From assembly GCF_050947875.1 (NCBI RefSeq), contig NC_134571.1, positions 223,210,024 to 223,274,023 of the forward strand: a stretch of 64,000 nt of DNA, written 5' to 3'. Positions 44,411-55,156 of the stretch are shown here, piece after piece. The notes below the pieces were generated by a model. That model did no database searches and was not told where the DNA came from. It saw nothing but the letters and a program-made list of their open reading frames with translations. A program made the translations under genes and the position numbers. Position 1 is the first letter of the stretch; every line of letters begins with the position of its first letter. The DNA is from Dermacentor variabilis. Taxonomy: Eukaryota; Arthropoda; Arachnida; Ixodida; Ixodidae.

Positions 44411-44919
44411 AAAAAACCTTATAGCGGGATTTTAACTTCCGACTATGGCAACCGAGCATTCGCTATAGCTCAGTCAGATAATCCCGCAGGCGGGGAGGTT
44501 ACCTTATCGCCGACAAGTACAGGCCCGAGGGCCCTACATGCCTAAATACTTCTTCTGTTTGCTCGCGATAGAAGTGTTTTCCTGATCACGATGGGTAACT
44601 GAATATAGAACGATTTCTAAACGGTTCCGGCCTGGCAGTTCCGGAGTCGCACGTGCAGAGACGACACGGCGTAGTGTTGCTCAATGATTCCAACATCGTG
44701 GTTTCGGAGTCACACGTACGCATGCGATCATTAACGCGGCTAGATATACATTTTCGGCGAACTTTTCGGCGAACGAATATATTCGTTCACATTGCCACAT
44801 TGGTCAGAGCAGCTGCTGAACCTTAGCATGGCCCGTGTTCATAAAAGAGGCGAGATATGGTCTAACTTTCTCTCGAGGGATATTCTGTGTGCTCCAGCGG
44901 TGGTCTGGTGCAGAAGCTG
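44410..44919. other. No gene recognised
   Basis: Unassigned sequence between the microsatellite and the TTAA element. GCGGGATT and AATCCCGC near 44426 and 44481 form a short loose inverted repeat. Confidence 0.45.
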
Positions 44920-45408
44920 TTAAAGGGACCATGAAACGATTTTGACGATTTTCTAGGAACGTGCTGAGTCGTTAGAGTAGGTCTTTCTAATAATTAATTT
45001 ATGTATCTAAGTGCTCCGCGTAAACCGTGTAATTTATAATAAGGTTTTAAAAATGCACATCGCTGCCTATCGCAGCACACTGCTCGGCGGAATTTTAAGC
45101 CGCCCCTACCCATATAGCGTAAATCACCCAGTTGACGTCAGTGGGGCGAGCTATCCGATTGGCTGCCCAGTGCGCGTGATAGACAATTTTTCCAACTTTA
45201 TGGTAAGCAAATGATGTTCGCAATAGCTGAAATGTTAGTAATTTGTTTTTATAAAAAGAAAGTAGCATAGAGAGAATGCACGAGAACAATTTTTCAGTAC
45301 ACTTAAGCACTTCCGGCACACAGCAAGTGTCGTCTGCTTGTGTTACAACGTGCTCCGTCTTTGACGAGAGCGCCGCCGTCAGTGTCGGTCTGTCTTTTCG
45401 TGAGTACG

Positions 45409-45720
45409 ATGAATCACCATTGTTGCGTTGTGGGCTGCCGACGTAGCGACTGGAAATATGTCAAGTTGCGACATCGTGTCCCTCTGCAAGGCAGCAGACG
45501 AGCGGAGTGGCTGCAGCGCATTGGACTATCGATATCCGATCAGCGCCACGATTTGAATAGTAAAAAGAGCTCACCGTACAACTTGAATGTTTTTTTTTCC
45601 CTGTTACAAGCTAGACAGCTCAGAGAAGACAGACACGTATCCAATAGAGAAAGTAAATTTCCGTATTTACACTTACCGGTGAGCGTTGTCGTCGTCGGGG
45701 CCGTCAGGGGAATTCGGTGA
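45409..45720 (+). pseudogene. THAP-like zinc-finger N-terminus in TTAA element
   Basis: From ATG at 45409 the frame reads MNHHCCVVGCRRSDWKYVKL, then RHRVPLQGSRRAEWLQRIGL. This gives the first half of a THAP domain: C-x2-4-C near the N-terminus, a basic segment ending in Pro, and a W-L-x-x-I core. The second Cys-x2-His pair, expected about 30-40 residues on, is not present in this frame; an intron or truncation could explain that. THAP domains bind DNA and occur in P and Kolobok transposases and host regulators. The surrounding inverted repeats favour a transposon. Confidence 0.4.
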
Positions 45721-45962
45721 GTCTGGTGGTGGCGAATCGTTGCTGTCGTCGTCAGCGTGGAGCGGATTGCGTAAAGGTGTGTCGCTGTGTGTGGGTCAAA
45801 ACCCATCTCCTCGCTCATCCGGCACAACCGCTCCTCAAGCTCCGGGTCCCTGACGCGAATGACCATCAACAGAACGATTGCAACACACGCTGCTTGGATA
45901 GCTCTCGCTCGTGATCGATGGCCAAGCGGGTAGCGAAGAGGTTTCGCGCGGGCGGGCTCCAA
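45677..45962 (-). CDS. Exon-like minus-strand frame with strong splice donor
   Basis: The frame runs from Met at 45962 through MEPARAKPLRYPLGHRSRAR, a hydrophobic AIQAACVAIVLLMVIRV that could be a membrane or signal-anchor segment, and DPELEERLCRMSEEMGFDPH, to a Thr-rich stretch. At 45677 the sequence is CACCG followed by GTAAGTG, a near-consensus donor. It lies inside the TTAA element, on the strand opposite the THAP-like frame. I recognise no family. It may be the first exon of a captured or element-encoded gene, or chance. Confidence 0.3.
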
Positions 45963-46139
45963 AGCAACCGGATGTGGACGATGTGACGTCGCATCGTCAC
46001 GCAGAACCAGTGAAGGCGGAGCTTAGCCCCGCTTGCTCGGCGAACGAGTTGAGGAGTAAAAGCATGGCTAGGGATTTTCTACTTAAGCTGTACCCTACGC
46101 GCCTACAAAATTTTCCGAACCGTTTCAGGGGCCCTTTAA

Positions 46140-47204
46140 AGACTGGCACTAGGGTTATCTGTACATTGAGCAAAGAAAGCCGCATTTCTGACGCACCACA
46201 TTGACGTCCACCAAGGGTAACGACGGATGAAGCTTGTGGTAGCTGCAGTCGCGGAGAACCCGTCTCAGTCTACGACGGAAGTGTGGTAGCTGCTGGGTGT
46301 AAACGCTTCTGTTGCTAGCATACGGCGACGCCTCAGGAGTCCTGTCCGCGAAGTTCTGTGGCTGCTCAAAAGCCCGTCGTCGCGGCTTCGAGCAAGGCAG
46401 TCGCGACTGCGATTTGCCCAAGCTCGTCTTCCGATCATTCGGGTCGAGTATTCTCGGACGAGCGAACGTTTTTAACTCGTCAAAACCAACGCGTGCGAGT
46501 ATGGCGAGCAAGAGGGACACGTTAAGAACTTTTTCTGAACGGACTTTATTTTGTATGAAGGACTGAATTTAAAACGATTTCTAGGCAGTCACGAGCCAGC
46601 CAATAGAAAGTTTTAGAGTAGAGAATGTGCGAGACGCAAACTGGTTTTCGGTTTTGCGTCGGGCACGCTATTTCACTGATTTAGCGAGAGCCCCAAAAGT
46701 TGCCCCAAGAGATTTGCGTCAACAAACATGGCGGCACCCATCCAAGCGATGGCTCTAACCTAGCACCAAACTGGTTTCGATTCGTGGTAACGCGTGAAGT
46801 TCGCAAGCTAGGAGGAGTCGCTGCGGTCATCGCTTTCGCTATCTAGCGTGTGTTATGAAGGTTGCTTCTTTAGACGCTGCTGGTTCCGAATTCGATTGTG
46901 GATATTATGGCTCGTAGGCATAACACGGCTTAGCTTGGCTAGTGAAGGCACGTAAAGTTGGTTACTCAAAACTAAGCGCAACTTTGCTGCTTACAGAATA
47001 ACCTCTAAATGGTAATTAAATGCGAATACACGAAAGTTAAAATACTATTATCATAAAATGGCATATCTTATTGAATTATTTCTAATAGCTTTTCTTTGAT
47101 GCCGTAGTGTCGCTGTCAGTACAAGACGCTGGGTTTCGGTTTTTCGTCGGCCACGTTATTTCACTAATTTAGCGAGAGCCCCAAAAGTTGCCCCATAAGT
47201 GAGG
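46140..47204. other. No gene; ~75-bp direct repeat
   Basis: A segment ending ATTTAGCGAGAGCCCCAAAA-GTTGCCCCA occurs at about 46623-46696 and again at about 47127-47195, the second copy ending where the LINE fragment starts. Otherwise unassigned. Confidence 0.45.
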
Positions 47205-48010
47205 GAAGCTCGCAGTAAAATTGAGTATGAAGAACGGCTGTGGAATGTGGAAGAAAGTAAATGAGCTGGGACAGTGTTGAGATATCTGTACAGGAAAAAC
47301 ATTGATTCACAGTGGAGGAAAAGAACTAGGAAGCTTACCAGCAAGTATGCGGCCTGTAGGGTAGGCAACACAGCAACAAAGAAGGTCAAGCAGAAAGTCA
47401 AAGAGGCTGAAATAATCTCATGGGTGGCGGCAATGGAAAATAAACCTGCCATGAGTAACTACTTAAGAGTAAAAAACAGAAGCAGGAAAGAAACCATTTA
47501 TGATAACTCAAAGGGAAGCTCATTACTTTTCGAAGCGAGATCGGGATGCATTAGAACACGCACCTATAAAGCGAGATATGAGAAGGAAGAAGAAGCATGT
47601 GCTTGCTGCGGTAAAGCTAGGGAAACGACGTAGCATGTTTGATTAGAATATGAAGACGTCTACCCAGCGGTTGATTTAGGCACCACTGGCCTCCTTGAAG
47701 CCCTTGGGTTCAACGGGAGCAATGGTAAAGCAAACATGTCCGCAATAGACGTTAGTAAGAGGCGATTGGAGGATTGGTGGAAAAAAAAGTAGGGAAACGA
47801 TAAAAAAACGGAGATGTACAAAAGCACAGTTCGAAATAGAGGATCAGAAAATTTGGGTGTGGGAGGTCATAGGGTTCTTTTTCTTTTTTTATTGTTTAAC
47901 CTAGGTAGGACATTAGGCAGTATAATAGCAAGAGCTTGGTGGCGCAACCCACCGCCCCTTCCAAAGGGGACGCTCATAACATTCATACAGCGATCCGCAA
48001 ACGCAAAGCC
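47205..48010 (+). mobile_element. 5'-truncated LINE copy (family shared with 51466-52935)
   Basis: The plus strand encodes YLYRKNIDSQWRKRTRKLTS, KYAACRVGNTATKKVKQKVK, NYLRVKNRSRKETIYDNSKG and CACCGKARETT, the start of a C-terminal knuckle, then a stop. The 3' part (GGACATTAGGCAGTATAATA, then GGTGGCGCAACCCACCGCCC) matches the second copy up to a short CATC-type tail. The RT core is missing. The sequence after the tail also matches that after the second copy, to about 48085. Confidence 0.8.
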
Positions 48011-48608
48011 GTATTCTAAAGCTCTTCACTCCTGCGAGCCTCGACGCTAACACCCACAAAGCTCTTTGGGGCCCCAAACCGTAGTGGCGCCATAGAGTAA
48101 CATAGTAGACGTAAAGAGTGGACACTTCCATAGGCGCCTGCGGCCGACTTTGGCTCTCAGCGCACCTAGCGGAATTGGCGAAACGCACCAGCCTCGCAGA
48201 TGGTCGCGCACGCCGCCGAATGTCGGAGGCCCTAATTTCAGTTTCGTTCCTTATTTTACTTTTTTTTTTGTGACCCATACCGTTCCTGAAACCGAGTGAT
48301 TTCTTGAGTGTGCCGCTGTTTATGTGTGTGGACGACGAGCGCGCAAATGTGTTAGTTTCATTTAAATTCATATTTGCTGTTTCAAGCTGCAACTTAGCGC
48401 AACAATCATGGAGGAAGTAGAACTTTATCGCCCATGTTATTCTACGTCTAGTAACTCACGACAAAAGGTGTATCGTAAATAAATTTGCCGTGTTCCTTAA
48501 ATATAAATCAACTTGCTGCACAGTCAAGAACGCGAGAATAGCAGACAATTTATTGCAGCAAGATTGTAAGACGCAGATACATGAAAACGGGAAGAAAGAG
48601 TGAAATGC
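48011..48608. other. No gene recognised
   Basis: The first ~75 bases match 52937-53030. The remainder is unassigned up to the target-site duplication of the next LINE. Confidence 0.45.
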
Positions 48609-48761
48609 AAGTAATATGAGAGAGAGAGAGAGAAAACAACTTTAGTAAATATGCCTGCAGAGTCGGTTAGGCTCCCTCCACGCAGGGAGGACAAGCTTTT
48701 ACCGCGACGCGGCCACTACGTCAGTCTCGTGCATTGTGCTCCTTGAGGTCTTGGTTCCTCG

Positions 48762-50055
48762 CTACTTCCGCGGATCCGAGAGGGCCGCCACCCCCTTCCT
48801 GGGGGTGCTGCCCCCCTTCTCCTCGGTTTCGCGAGGTCGCTGCCTCTCTAGAGCTGCCGAGACCTGCTGGACGGCCTTTAGTTGTGTATCTTGGTCATAG
48901 GTCCTCGTTGCAGCCTCTAGCTGCGGCGGGATCGTCGTCTTCTCACTGGCTGCTCGTGGATTTATACCACAGTCCCAAAGGATGTGAGCCGCGGTGGCTC
49001 TCTCCTTAGCGCACAGTCTACACACGTCACTCGCGTACACGCTCGGACACACGTGCTTAGCTAGCACCGGGGTGAGCAGGGACCCCGTCTGTAATTGCCT
49101 GTATAACACTGCCTCCTCCCGGGTAAGCGCCGGGTGAGGTGGCGGCATAGTCTGTCTGTTAAGTCTGTACCACTTCACTATTTCGTTGAAGGTGGTCATC
49201 TTGTCCTTGGCACTGCGCCGCGACCAACACTCCGAGTCGGCCGTGCTTGCAGCTGCGCGGTTGGTTAGTCCTCGCGCGGCCGAGTTGGCCGTCTGGTGGT
49301 GGTTCACGTTCCCGCGTTCCGACACGTCACTGCCCATGTGGGCCGGAAACCACTTGATCACCTCAGCGCTTTTGCGTCCGATGTCTTCGGCCTTGCGCAG
49401 TACGCGCGCAGCCTCACTACATACCCTACCCTTGGGGTAGTTCTTCACTGCCGTTCTAGAGTCACACAACACTGTAGTGCATCCGGGGTCGGAGACGGCC
49501 AAGGCGATGGCCACCTCCTCCGCCCGGTGTGCCTCTCGAGTCCGGACGCTCGCCGCGGTCTTCGTTGCACCCGTCGGTGCCCCGACAGCCACCACCGTGT
49601 ATGCGTCGCTGCTCCCTCGATACTCCGCCGCGTCCACGTAGATGGTGCCTTCTTCTCTGGCGTGGAGGTCCACAAGAGCCCTGGCCCTCGCCAACCTCCG
49701 CTCCTTGTTGTGCTCGGGGTTCACGTTCCTCGGGATCGTGCAGACCCTGAGCTTTCTGTTGATGCTATCCGGTATAAGTACGTCTTTCTGCTGCTCGCCT
49801 TGCCTCGGCTCGAGGCCAAGGTCCCGCAGTATCTTTCTTCCGGTTCTTGTTTCAGAGAGACGCTCGAGTTGCGCCGTTCTCTGTGCTTCGGCTATTTCGT
49901 CCAGAGTGTTGTGGACTCCCAGCGCCATGAATTTTTCGGTGCTCGTGCTCCCGAGGAGGCCGAGTGCCGCCTTATACACCTTGCGTATGGTGGCGTCTAT
50001 CTTGTTACGTTCGCTCGGCCTCCAGTTGTAGAAGGCGGCCACGTACGTTATGTAA
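48762..50055 (-). pseudogene. I-group ORF2 C-terminus: RT end, RNase H and knuckle
   Basis: At least 426 residues without a stop. It starts in the RT thumb (ITYVAAFYNWRPSERNKIDA, FMALGVHNTLDEIAEAQR), then RNase H with IYVDAAEYRG, AHRAEEVAIALAV, LCDSRTAVKNYPKGR and WFPAHMGSDV, then YRLNRQTMPPPHPALTREEA and a knuckle CRLCAKERATAAHILWDC. The tail is Pro/Glu-rich and ends ALSDPRK. The Met at 50042 is internal; coding continues about four codons upstream to the truncation. It lacks the RT palm, so it is inactive. Confidence 0.92.
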
Positions 50056-50089
50056 TGTTATGTAATGTAATGTTATGTTATGTTATGTT
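50056..50089. repeat. ATGTT/ATGTA repeat filler at LINE 5' junction
   Basis: Repeated TATGTTATGTAATG-type units lie between the truncated LINE and its target-site duplication. They resemble the adjacent element sequence (CATAACGTAC on the minus strand), which suggests slippage during insertion. Confidence 0.75.
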
Positions 50090-50099
50090 AAGTAATATG

Positions 50100-51404
50100 G
50101 GTGTCACGCGGCGCACTTTAAAACGATATCAAACCCAAGCCGATTTGAATTTCTCAGTCGCGATTGGTTCTTTTGCGCAAGCTTCGCGATGGATAGCCAA
50201 TGGATTTAGCCAATAGCAGTCGAGAATTTCAATCCGGGTTGAACTTGATCGCGATTGAAAGTGGTCGTGTGACATCGGTATGATGGAGAATAGTCGGAAA
50301 TTAATGGCGTGATGACAATAACTTTGCACAAGCAAAACACATAGAAGACGTGTTGCAACTATCCAGATAACGAAAAAAAAAAACTGCACTACACGACAGC
50401 AATTAATTTGCTCAAAATGGGATTCTTTTAGAAGATTGTTTTTTGTACTTCTGCGAAGGAGGGAGTAAAGTTTCGTTCGTTCTCTGTCCTCGCTTCACCG
50501 TTGGAACTTGAAGCTTCTCGGACGATAATCGGCAGTTGTTGATCAAACGCAGGCAGGAAGCGATGAGATCAGATGTACAAGAAATATTTATACGTAAACT
50601 TTTTTATATACATGGCAGGTAAAACAAATACATTAAAAATTTGAACAATTGAGAAACAAAGTCTCACTCTTCGACTGTCTCAATGGCTGTTAGAGCCCAG
50701 ACTCGTTTTAACGTACATAGCACGGAGGCTCACTGATATATCAGAAATCCTCATTTCAGCCAAGTCTAACGTACATGGTACGGAGCCTCACTGATCTATC
50801 AGTAATCCTGAATTCAGCCAAGTTTGAGGGACAGCATGTCGTCCCGATTTTTATAGCCCAAATATACAAAGAAAAAAGGCGGTAGGGCCGTTGGCCCGTC
50901 CCACAGGTTCAGTTGCCAATCAGAGTCAACCGTTTGTTAAGCCACAACCCACGGGGATGGGCTTACTCTTCAAAATAAACATATTGGAAAACAAAGCTCT
51001 TTTCCTTCTTCCCCAAAACTCCGTTGCCCTCTCATTTCTCCGTAGTTAGTGTCGGGCTCAGCAAAACATGCCAGGCACGAACAAGTTATCGCTAGGCCGC
51101 CTCAAATCCCAAGGGCGCCTCTAGGCCGCAAATGTCTCGGAAGCAGGGGCATCGACACCACGTATTGCAGCTGTACTCAAAGTTTGTCCGTGTGGGAGAC
51201 TGATGGCCCTCCTTGTCCTTCAAACATACTGTCTACAAGACCAAGTTCTCCGAGTGCGTGTTTAAAGACGCCGCCGTCCGAATGCACGCTTCACGTGTGC
51301 ACCGCATCCCTACAGCGTGCACTGTAAGCTGGCCTTCGACACCACACAGGCAGTCGCACCCAACAACAAGGCTGGCGCTTGCGTTCCGGACGCGTAGAAG
51401 AATA
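50100..51404. other. No gene; one 58-bp tandem duplication
   Basis: A diverged two-copy tandem repeat begins TAACGTACAT at 50709 and 50767 and ends at about 50823; both copies contain CACTGAT-x-TATCAG. No gene or family recognised elsewhere. Confidence 0.5.
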
Positions 51405-51436
51405 GATCCCTGCTCCGTATATGCGGAGCAGGGATC
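51405..51436. repeat. Perfect 13-bp inverted repeat
   Basis: GATCCCTGCTCCG, a 6-base loop TATATG, then CGGAGCAGGGATC. It lies 6 bases from a second, longer palindrome. Confidence 0.95.
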
Positions 51437-51442
51437 ATTGTT

Positions 51443-51486
51443 CCTCAGTCCCTTGTTGATATGTTCATATCAACAAGGGACTGAGG
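51443..51486. repeat. Perfect 21-bp palindrome with 2-base centre
   Basis: The left arm at 51443-51463 is the exact complement of 51466-51486, separated by TT. The right arm runs into LINE coding sequence; the left arm is an inverted copy. Confidence 0.95.
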
Positions 51487-52935
51487 CAGGCGTGCCCTTT
51501 ATCCCGCTGCTGTTTATGATGTACATGGTGAGGATGGAGAGGGCACTAGAAAAAAGTAATATCGGGTTTAATCTCTCGTACAAACAGGCGGGTACAGAAA
51601 TAGAGCAGCAGCTCCCAGGTTTATTTTATGCGGACGACATTGTGTTGCTAGCTAACAAGGAAAGTGATTCGCAACGTCTGGCTCATGTCTGTGGGCAGGA
51701 AGGCATCAATTTAGGTTTGAAATTTAGTGTTAGAAAATCAGGTGTTATGGTATTCAATGAAAACAGTGAACAGACAGGTGAGATACATGGCCAGGAAATA
51801 CCTCGACTAACAGAATATAAATACCTAGGTATATGGATAAACGAAGGCAATAGATATATGGAAACACAAGAAAGAACAATAACAGTGAATGGGAAGAAAA
51901 ATGCAGCCATAATGGAAGCACAATCGCTATGGGGATACAATAGGTGCGAGGTTCTACGAGGTATGTGGAAAGGTGTAATGGTTCCAGGACCTACTTTTGG
52001 AAATGTGGTTGTTTGCTTTAAATCAGGGGTACAATCAGGACTCTATGGGAACCAAAGGTCATTGGGTCACCTCGCATGGGGCACTCACGTGAAGACTACA
52101 AATGAAGATGTGCAGGGTGATATGGGCTGGACTAGTTTGGAACTGAGGGAAGCTCGCAGTAAAATTGAGCATGAAGAGCGGCTGAGGAATATGGGAGAAA
52201 GTAAATGGGCTGGGAGAGTTTTCAGGTATCTGTACAGGATAAACATTGATTCACAGTGGAGGAAAAGAGCTAGGAAGCTTACCAGCAAGTATGCGGCCTG
52301 TAGGGTGGGCAACACAGCAACAAAGAAGGTCAAGCAGAAAGTCAGAGAAGCTGAAACAATCTCATGGCTGGCGGCAATGGAAAAGAAAGCTGCCATCAGT
52401 AACTACTTAGGAGGAAAAAACCAAATAAGGAAAGAAACAATTTATGATAACCCAAAGGGAAGCTCATTACTTTTCGAAGCGAGATCGGGATGCCTTAGAA
52501 CACGCACCTATAAAGCGAGATATAAGACGGTAAAGCTGCGGTAAAGCTAGAGAGACTATGGAGCATGTTTTATTAGAATGTGAAGACGTCTGCCCAACGG
52601 TCGATTTAGGCACCATTGGCCTCCTTGAAGGCCTTGAGTTCAGCGAGAGCACTGGAAAAGTAAACATGTCCGCAGTGAGGATTAGTAAGAGGCGATTGGA
52701 GGATTGGTGGAAGAAAAGTAGGGAAACGATAAAAAAAACGGAGACGTACGAAAGCACAGTTCGATATCGAGGATCAGAAAATTTGGGTGTAGTAGGTCAT
52801 AGGGTTTTTTTTTCTTTTTTTATTGTTTAACCTAGGTAGGACATGAGGCAGTATAATAGCAACAGCTTGGTGGCGCAACCCACCGCCCCGTTCCAAAGGG
52901 GACGCTCATAACATCCATCCATCCATCCATCCAGG
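51466..52935 (+). mobile_element. 5'-truncated LINE with RT core
   Basis: The plus strand encodes PLLFMMYMVRMERALEKSNI, LPGLFYADDIVLLANKESDS (YADD codons at 51627-51638), GLKFSVRKSGVMVFNENSEQ and YKYLGIWINEGNRY. A long C-terminal region follows, with SRVFRYLYR-type sequence (AGRVFRYLYRINIDSQWRKR). Translation stops at 52544; a frame break there separates the last knuckle region (ARETMEHVLLECEDV). A CATC-repeat tail lies at 52911-52934. The 5' end joins two adjacent palindromes. The clade is uncertain; I see no RNase H, and the endonuclease is lost. Confidence 0.82.
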
Positions 52936-53030
52936 TATCCGCAAACGCAAAGCCCTATTCTAAAGCTCTTTTCACTCCTGCGTACCCCGACGCTAACACC
53001 CGCAAAGCTCCCTGGGGCCCCAAACTATTG

Positions 53031-53289
53031 GGGCCCCTCTGAACCTCTCTATTGTCTCAAACTTCCATGTGCACGGCTTGGGAGTGTTGAAGCTTGTGCA
53101 TTTCAACTTCCCGCTGTTGTCTCCGGTGTTGCGCTATCTTCGGGGCGGCCCACGCCTGCTTCACTTTCGCCGCGGGTTGGCCCGATATTGTGCACTATCT
53201 TCAGACCGACCCGCAGCGGAGGTGAAACACTTTGCGTTTCGTTTGAAAGCTTTGATTGTCGTCAGCTTTCGCTGCCATTCCATCTTCAG
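53031..53289. other. No gene recognised
   Basis: Short stretch between the LINE flank and the dispersed repeat; nothing identified. Confidence 0.4.
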
Positions 53290-54760
53290 AGAGTGGAATG
53301 GTTGTTACTTTTTTCACTCCTTCTGGATGGCGGTAGTTATCGACATCTCCTGGGGTGTGGAGGCTAGTTTTCTCATCGATTCGGTGCCCGCACGATTAAC
53401 TCAAGATGAATTCAGTTGTCACCATATATTTCTGCAGGCAAGACGTAGTTTATTGTTTTAATTAAAATATTTTATTTTATTTATAATGCCCAACACAATT
53501 TTTATGTCACCATCTATTCAACGATGGCGCCCATCCCTGTTGCTTCGTTTGTTCAATGTTCTTTGTTTAGGCTGAACCAGGGTTCACGAAAGGGATTCGG
53601 TTCGTGGTCGACTGGTCTGTATGCTCGTGGAACGAGTTGTGGCCATACGAAACGCCAGTTGCGTTTACCTTTTCCTTTTGCTTCATTATTTCCTCGAGTG
53701 ACGGCTCGCCGCGACGCTGCCAGATCCTCGGAACCATATATCTCCGGTTAGATAAGGTGGAAAATAAAATATTGCGAAACAGCGTCCGTCATCAGACCCT
53801 GCAATAACCGTTCAACCCATATGCAATATGACTGTCACCCGTTACCTCGTCTGGTTTTTCCCTTAGTGTACAGCACTTTTCGTGCAAAAATTGGCAACTG
53901 GAAAGAAGAGTCGCAAGGAGATGAGAAATTAAGCGATCTACTAAGGGAGGAAGCCAAGGCAACAGCCAAACAGGGCGGAAAAGCGAAAATTGTTTTTGAA
54001 AATATTTATGCATCAACATCTTTTTATTTTAAATAAAAGTAGAGGAAACGCCGCCGGATGTGAAGAATAATTCCGTGTGTTTTGAATGACGCTTCTACAG
54101 TTATCAGTCAAGCCGCCTGACGTAGCCACATCCCTGCTGTGCTAATGTGGGGGAGGGGGGGGGGTCTAACCTTCCGCGGTGAGCGCAGTACGTCTAGAAC
54201 CGCAGCGTCCTGCGCTCTTCGCGGTTGTACTATAGACTGGTGACCACGCATCGTTACGCAACTTCCCAAATAACAGCACGAGTCGGTTTTGCTACTTGGT
54301 AGAGCACTAAACGAGGGATCCGAAAGAACTGTGATTGTTCCGCAAATATACATTTCTCTATAATTCTTCCAAAGCTAATTCAGAAAACGTTACTAGAAAT
54401 CTTTATTTTGCACTTTCGCTTGTTAACTTGTTCTTGGCAAGGTTCTTCCTGCGCACCTTTCATGCGCGAGTCCATTTGTTGTGGTTCTTTGTTTGCCAAG
54501 TAAAGAAGAGGTGTATCTCACAGGCGTACCTGTGAGATACACGTTATTTAAATTCTCCTTTGCGCCTTTACGCGTTCTTATGGCAAATGGTGGTCATTAT
54601 TCACATTTGTACTAGTAAAAGTACTCTCTCCCTCATTTGCATAGAAATGTTACCTTGGATTTGTCCCCCACCTATGAAAAAAAAATCCTGCGTACGTGCC
54701 TCACATTGAGCTTGTTGCCGCCAGCCCCCTGTAGTATTTTGTCTGCCTTCTCAAGGTGGG
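53290..54760 (-). repeat. Dispersed repeat, copy 2 (inverted, without RTE)
   Basis: The complement matches 24620-26940. At 54344-54354 it has the RTE target as a single TATATTTGCGG (minus strand) with no insertion. It is shorter than copy 1, mainly because the 0.9-kb RTE is absent. It contains a perfect 14-bp palindrome at 54511-54542 that copy 1 lacks. Confidence 0.65.
54511..54542. repeat. Perfect 14-bp inverted repeat
   Basis: GTGTATCTCACAGG, loop CGTA, then CCTGTGAGATACAC. In copy 1 of the surrounding repeat the left arm is similar but the right arm differs. Confidence 0.95.
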
Positions 54761-54789
54761 CGGGCAATCTTGGAAAAGTAGACGGCAAC

Positions 54790-55150
54790 GCCGACACTTG
54801 TGCCCATAAATCAACCTTAGCGAGGATAGGCACGGAGTTTATATGAACCTGCACAATAGCTCGCTTTCCCGACCGTGTCAATCGCATCAACGAAGTTTTC
54901 TCCGTTGTCGTGTTGGAGAATCAAGACGCGTACCTTTCTTTGTGCTGGCACCGCTTCCTTGAGGCATGCTTTCGCAAAGTGTCCTCTGTTGTCACAGCTA
55001 TGGCACTTGGAAGCTCTGGCCGGGCAGGCCGACCTCGATTGTGCTGTGGGCGTTTGTGGTGGGCTACGACGTCCACGCTGGCTCCCTGGTCCTGACGCGG
55101 GCTTGTTTTCCCTTTCCGGTGCTGCCGTTTACGGCCTCAGCAAGGTAGTT
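54790..55150 (-). pseudogene. Ty3/gypsy Gag zinc-knuckle region
   Basis: The minus strand encodes ARASKCHSCDNRGHFAKAC, a clear CCHC knuckle (C-x2-C-x4-H-x4-C) that packages retroelement RNA. About 30 residues later comes LILQHDNGENFVDAIDTVGK, possibly the start of protease or of the linker. Upstream, between knuckle and LTR, the frame is damaged by a stop. Gag capsid is not recognisable. Position 3' of the LTR at 55180-55378 fits a 5' LTR-leader-gag order. Confidence 0.65.
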
Positions 55151-55156
55151 GACCGC

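Larger units (their letters stand above)
44920..46139. mobile_element. TTAA-flanked DNA transposon with terminal inverted repeats
   Basis: TTAA occurs at 44920-44923 and 46136-46139. Between them the termini are inverted repeats: left AGGGACCATGAAACGATTTT and right (complement) AGGGCCCCTGAAACGGTTCG, matching at 28 of the first 38 positions. Total internal length is about 1.2 kb, too short for a full transposase. It contains a THAP-like plus frame and a minus-strand exon-like frame. TTAA targets with THAP-type proteins fit the Kolobok superfamily; piggyBac also uses TTAA but has different termini. The superfamily is inferred. Confidence 0.6.
48619..50089 (-). mobile_element. 5'-truncated I-group LINE with 10-bp target-site duplication
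   Basis: The minus strand encodes the end of RT, RNase H and the terminal knuckle, then a short 3' UTR ending in an AG/CT-repeat tail at 48619-48634. AAGTAATATG is duplicated at 48609-48618 and 50090-50099. Between the truncated coding end (about 50055) and the duplication lie about 35 bases of ATGTT/ATGTA repeat. The coding part is fully open, so the insertion is young. Confidence 0.9.

Noticed and set aside
49296..50216. 306-codon plus-strand frame
   Set aside because: It is antisense to the open I-group LINE ORF2; the minus frame has clear RNase H and knuckle motifs and this one has none.
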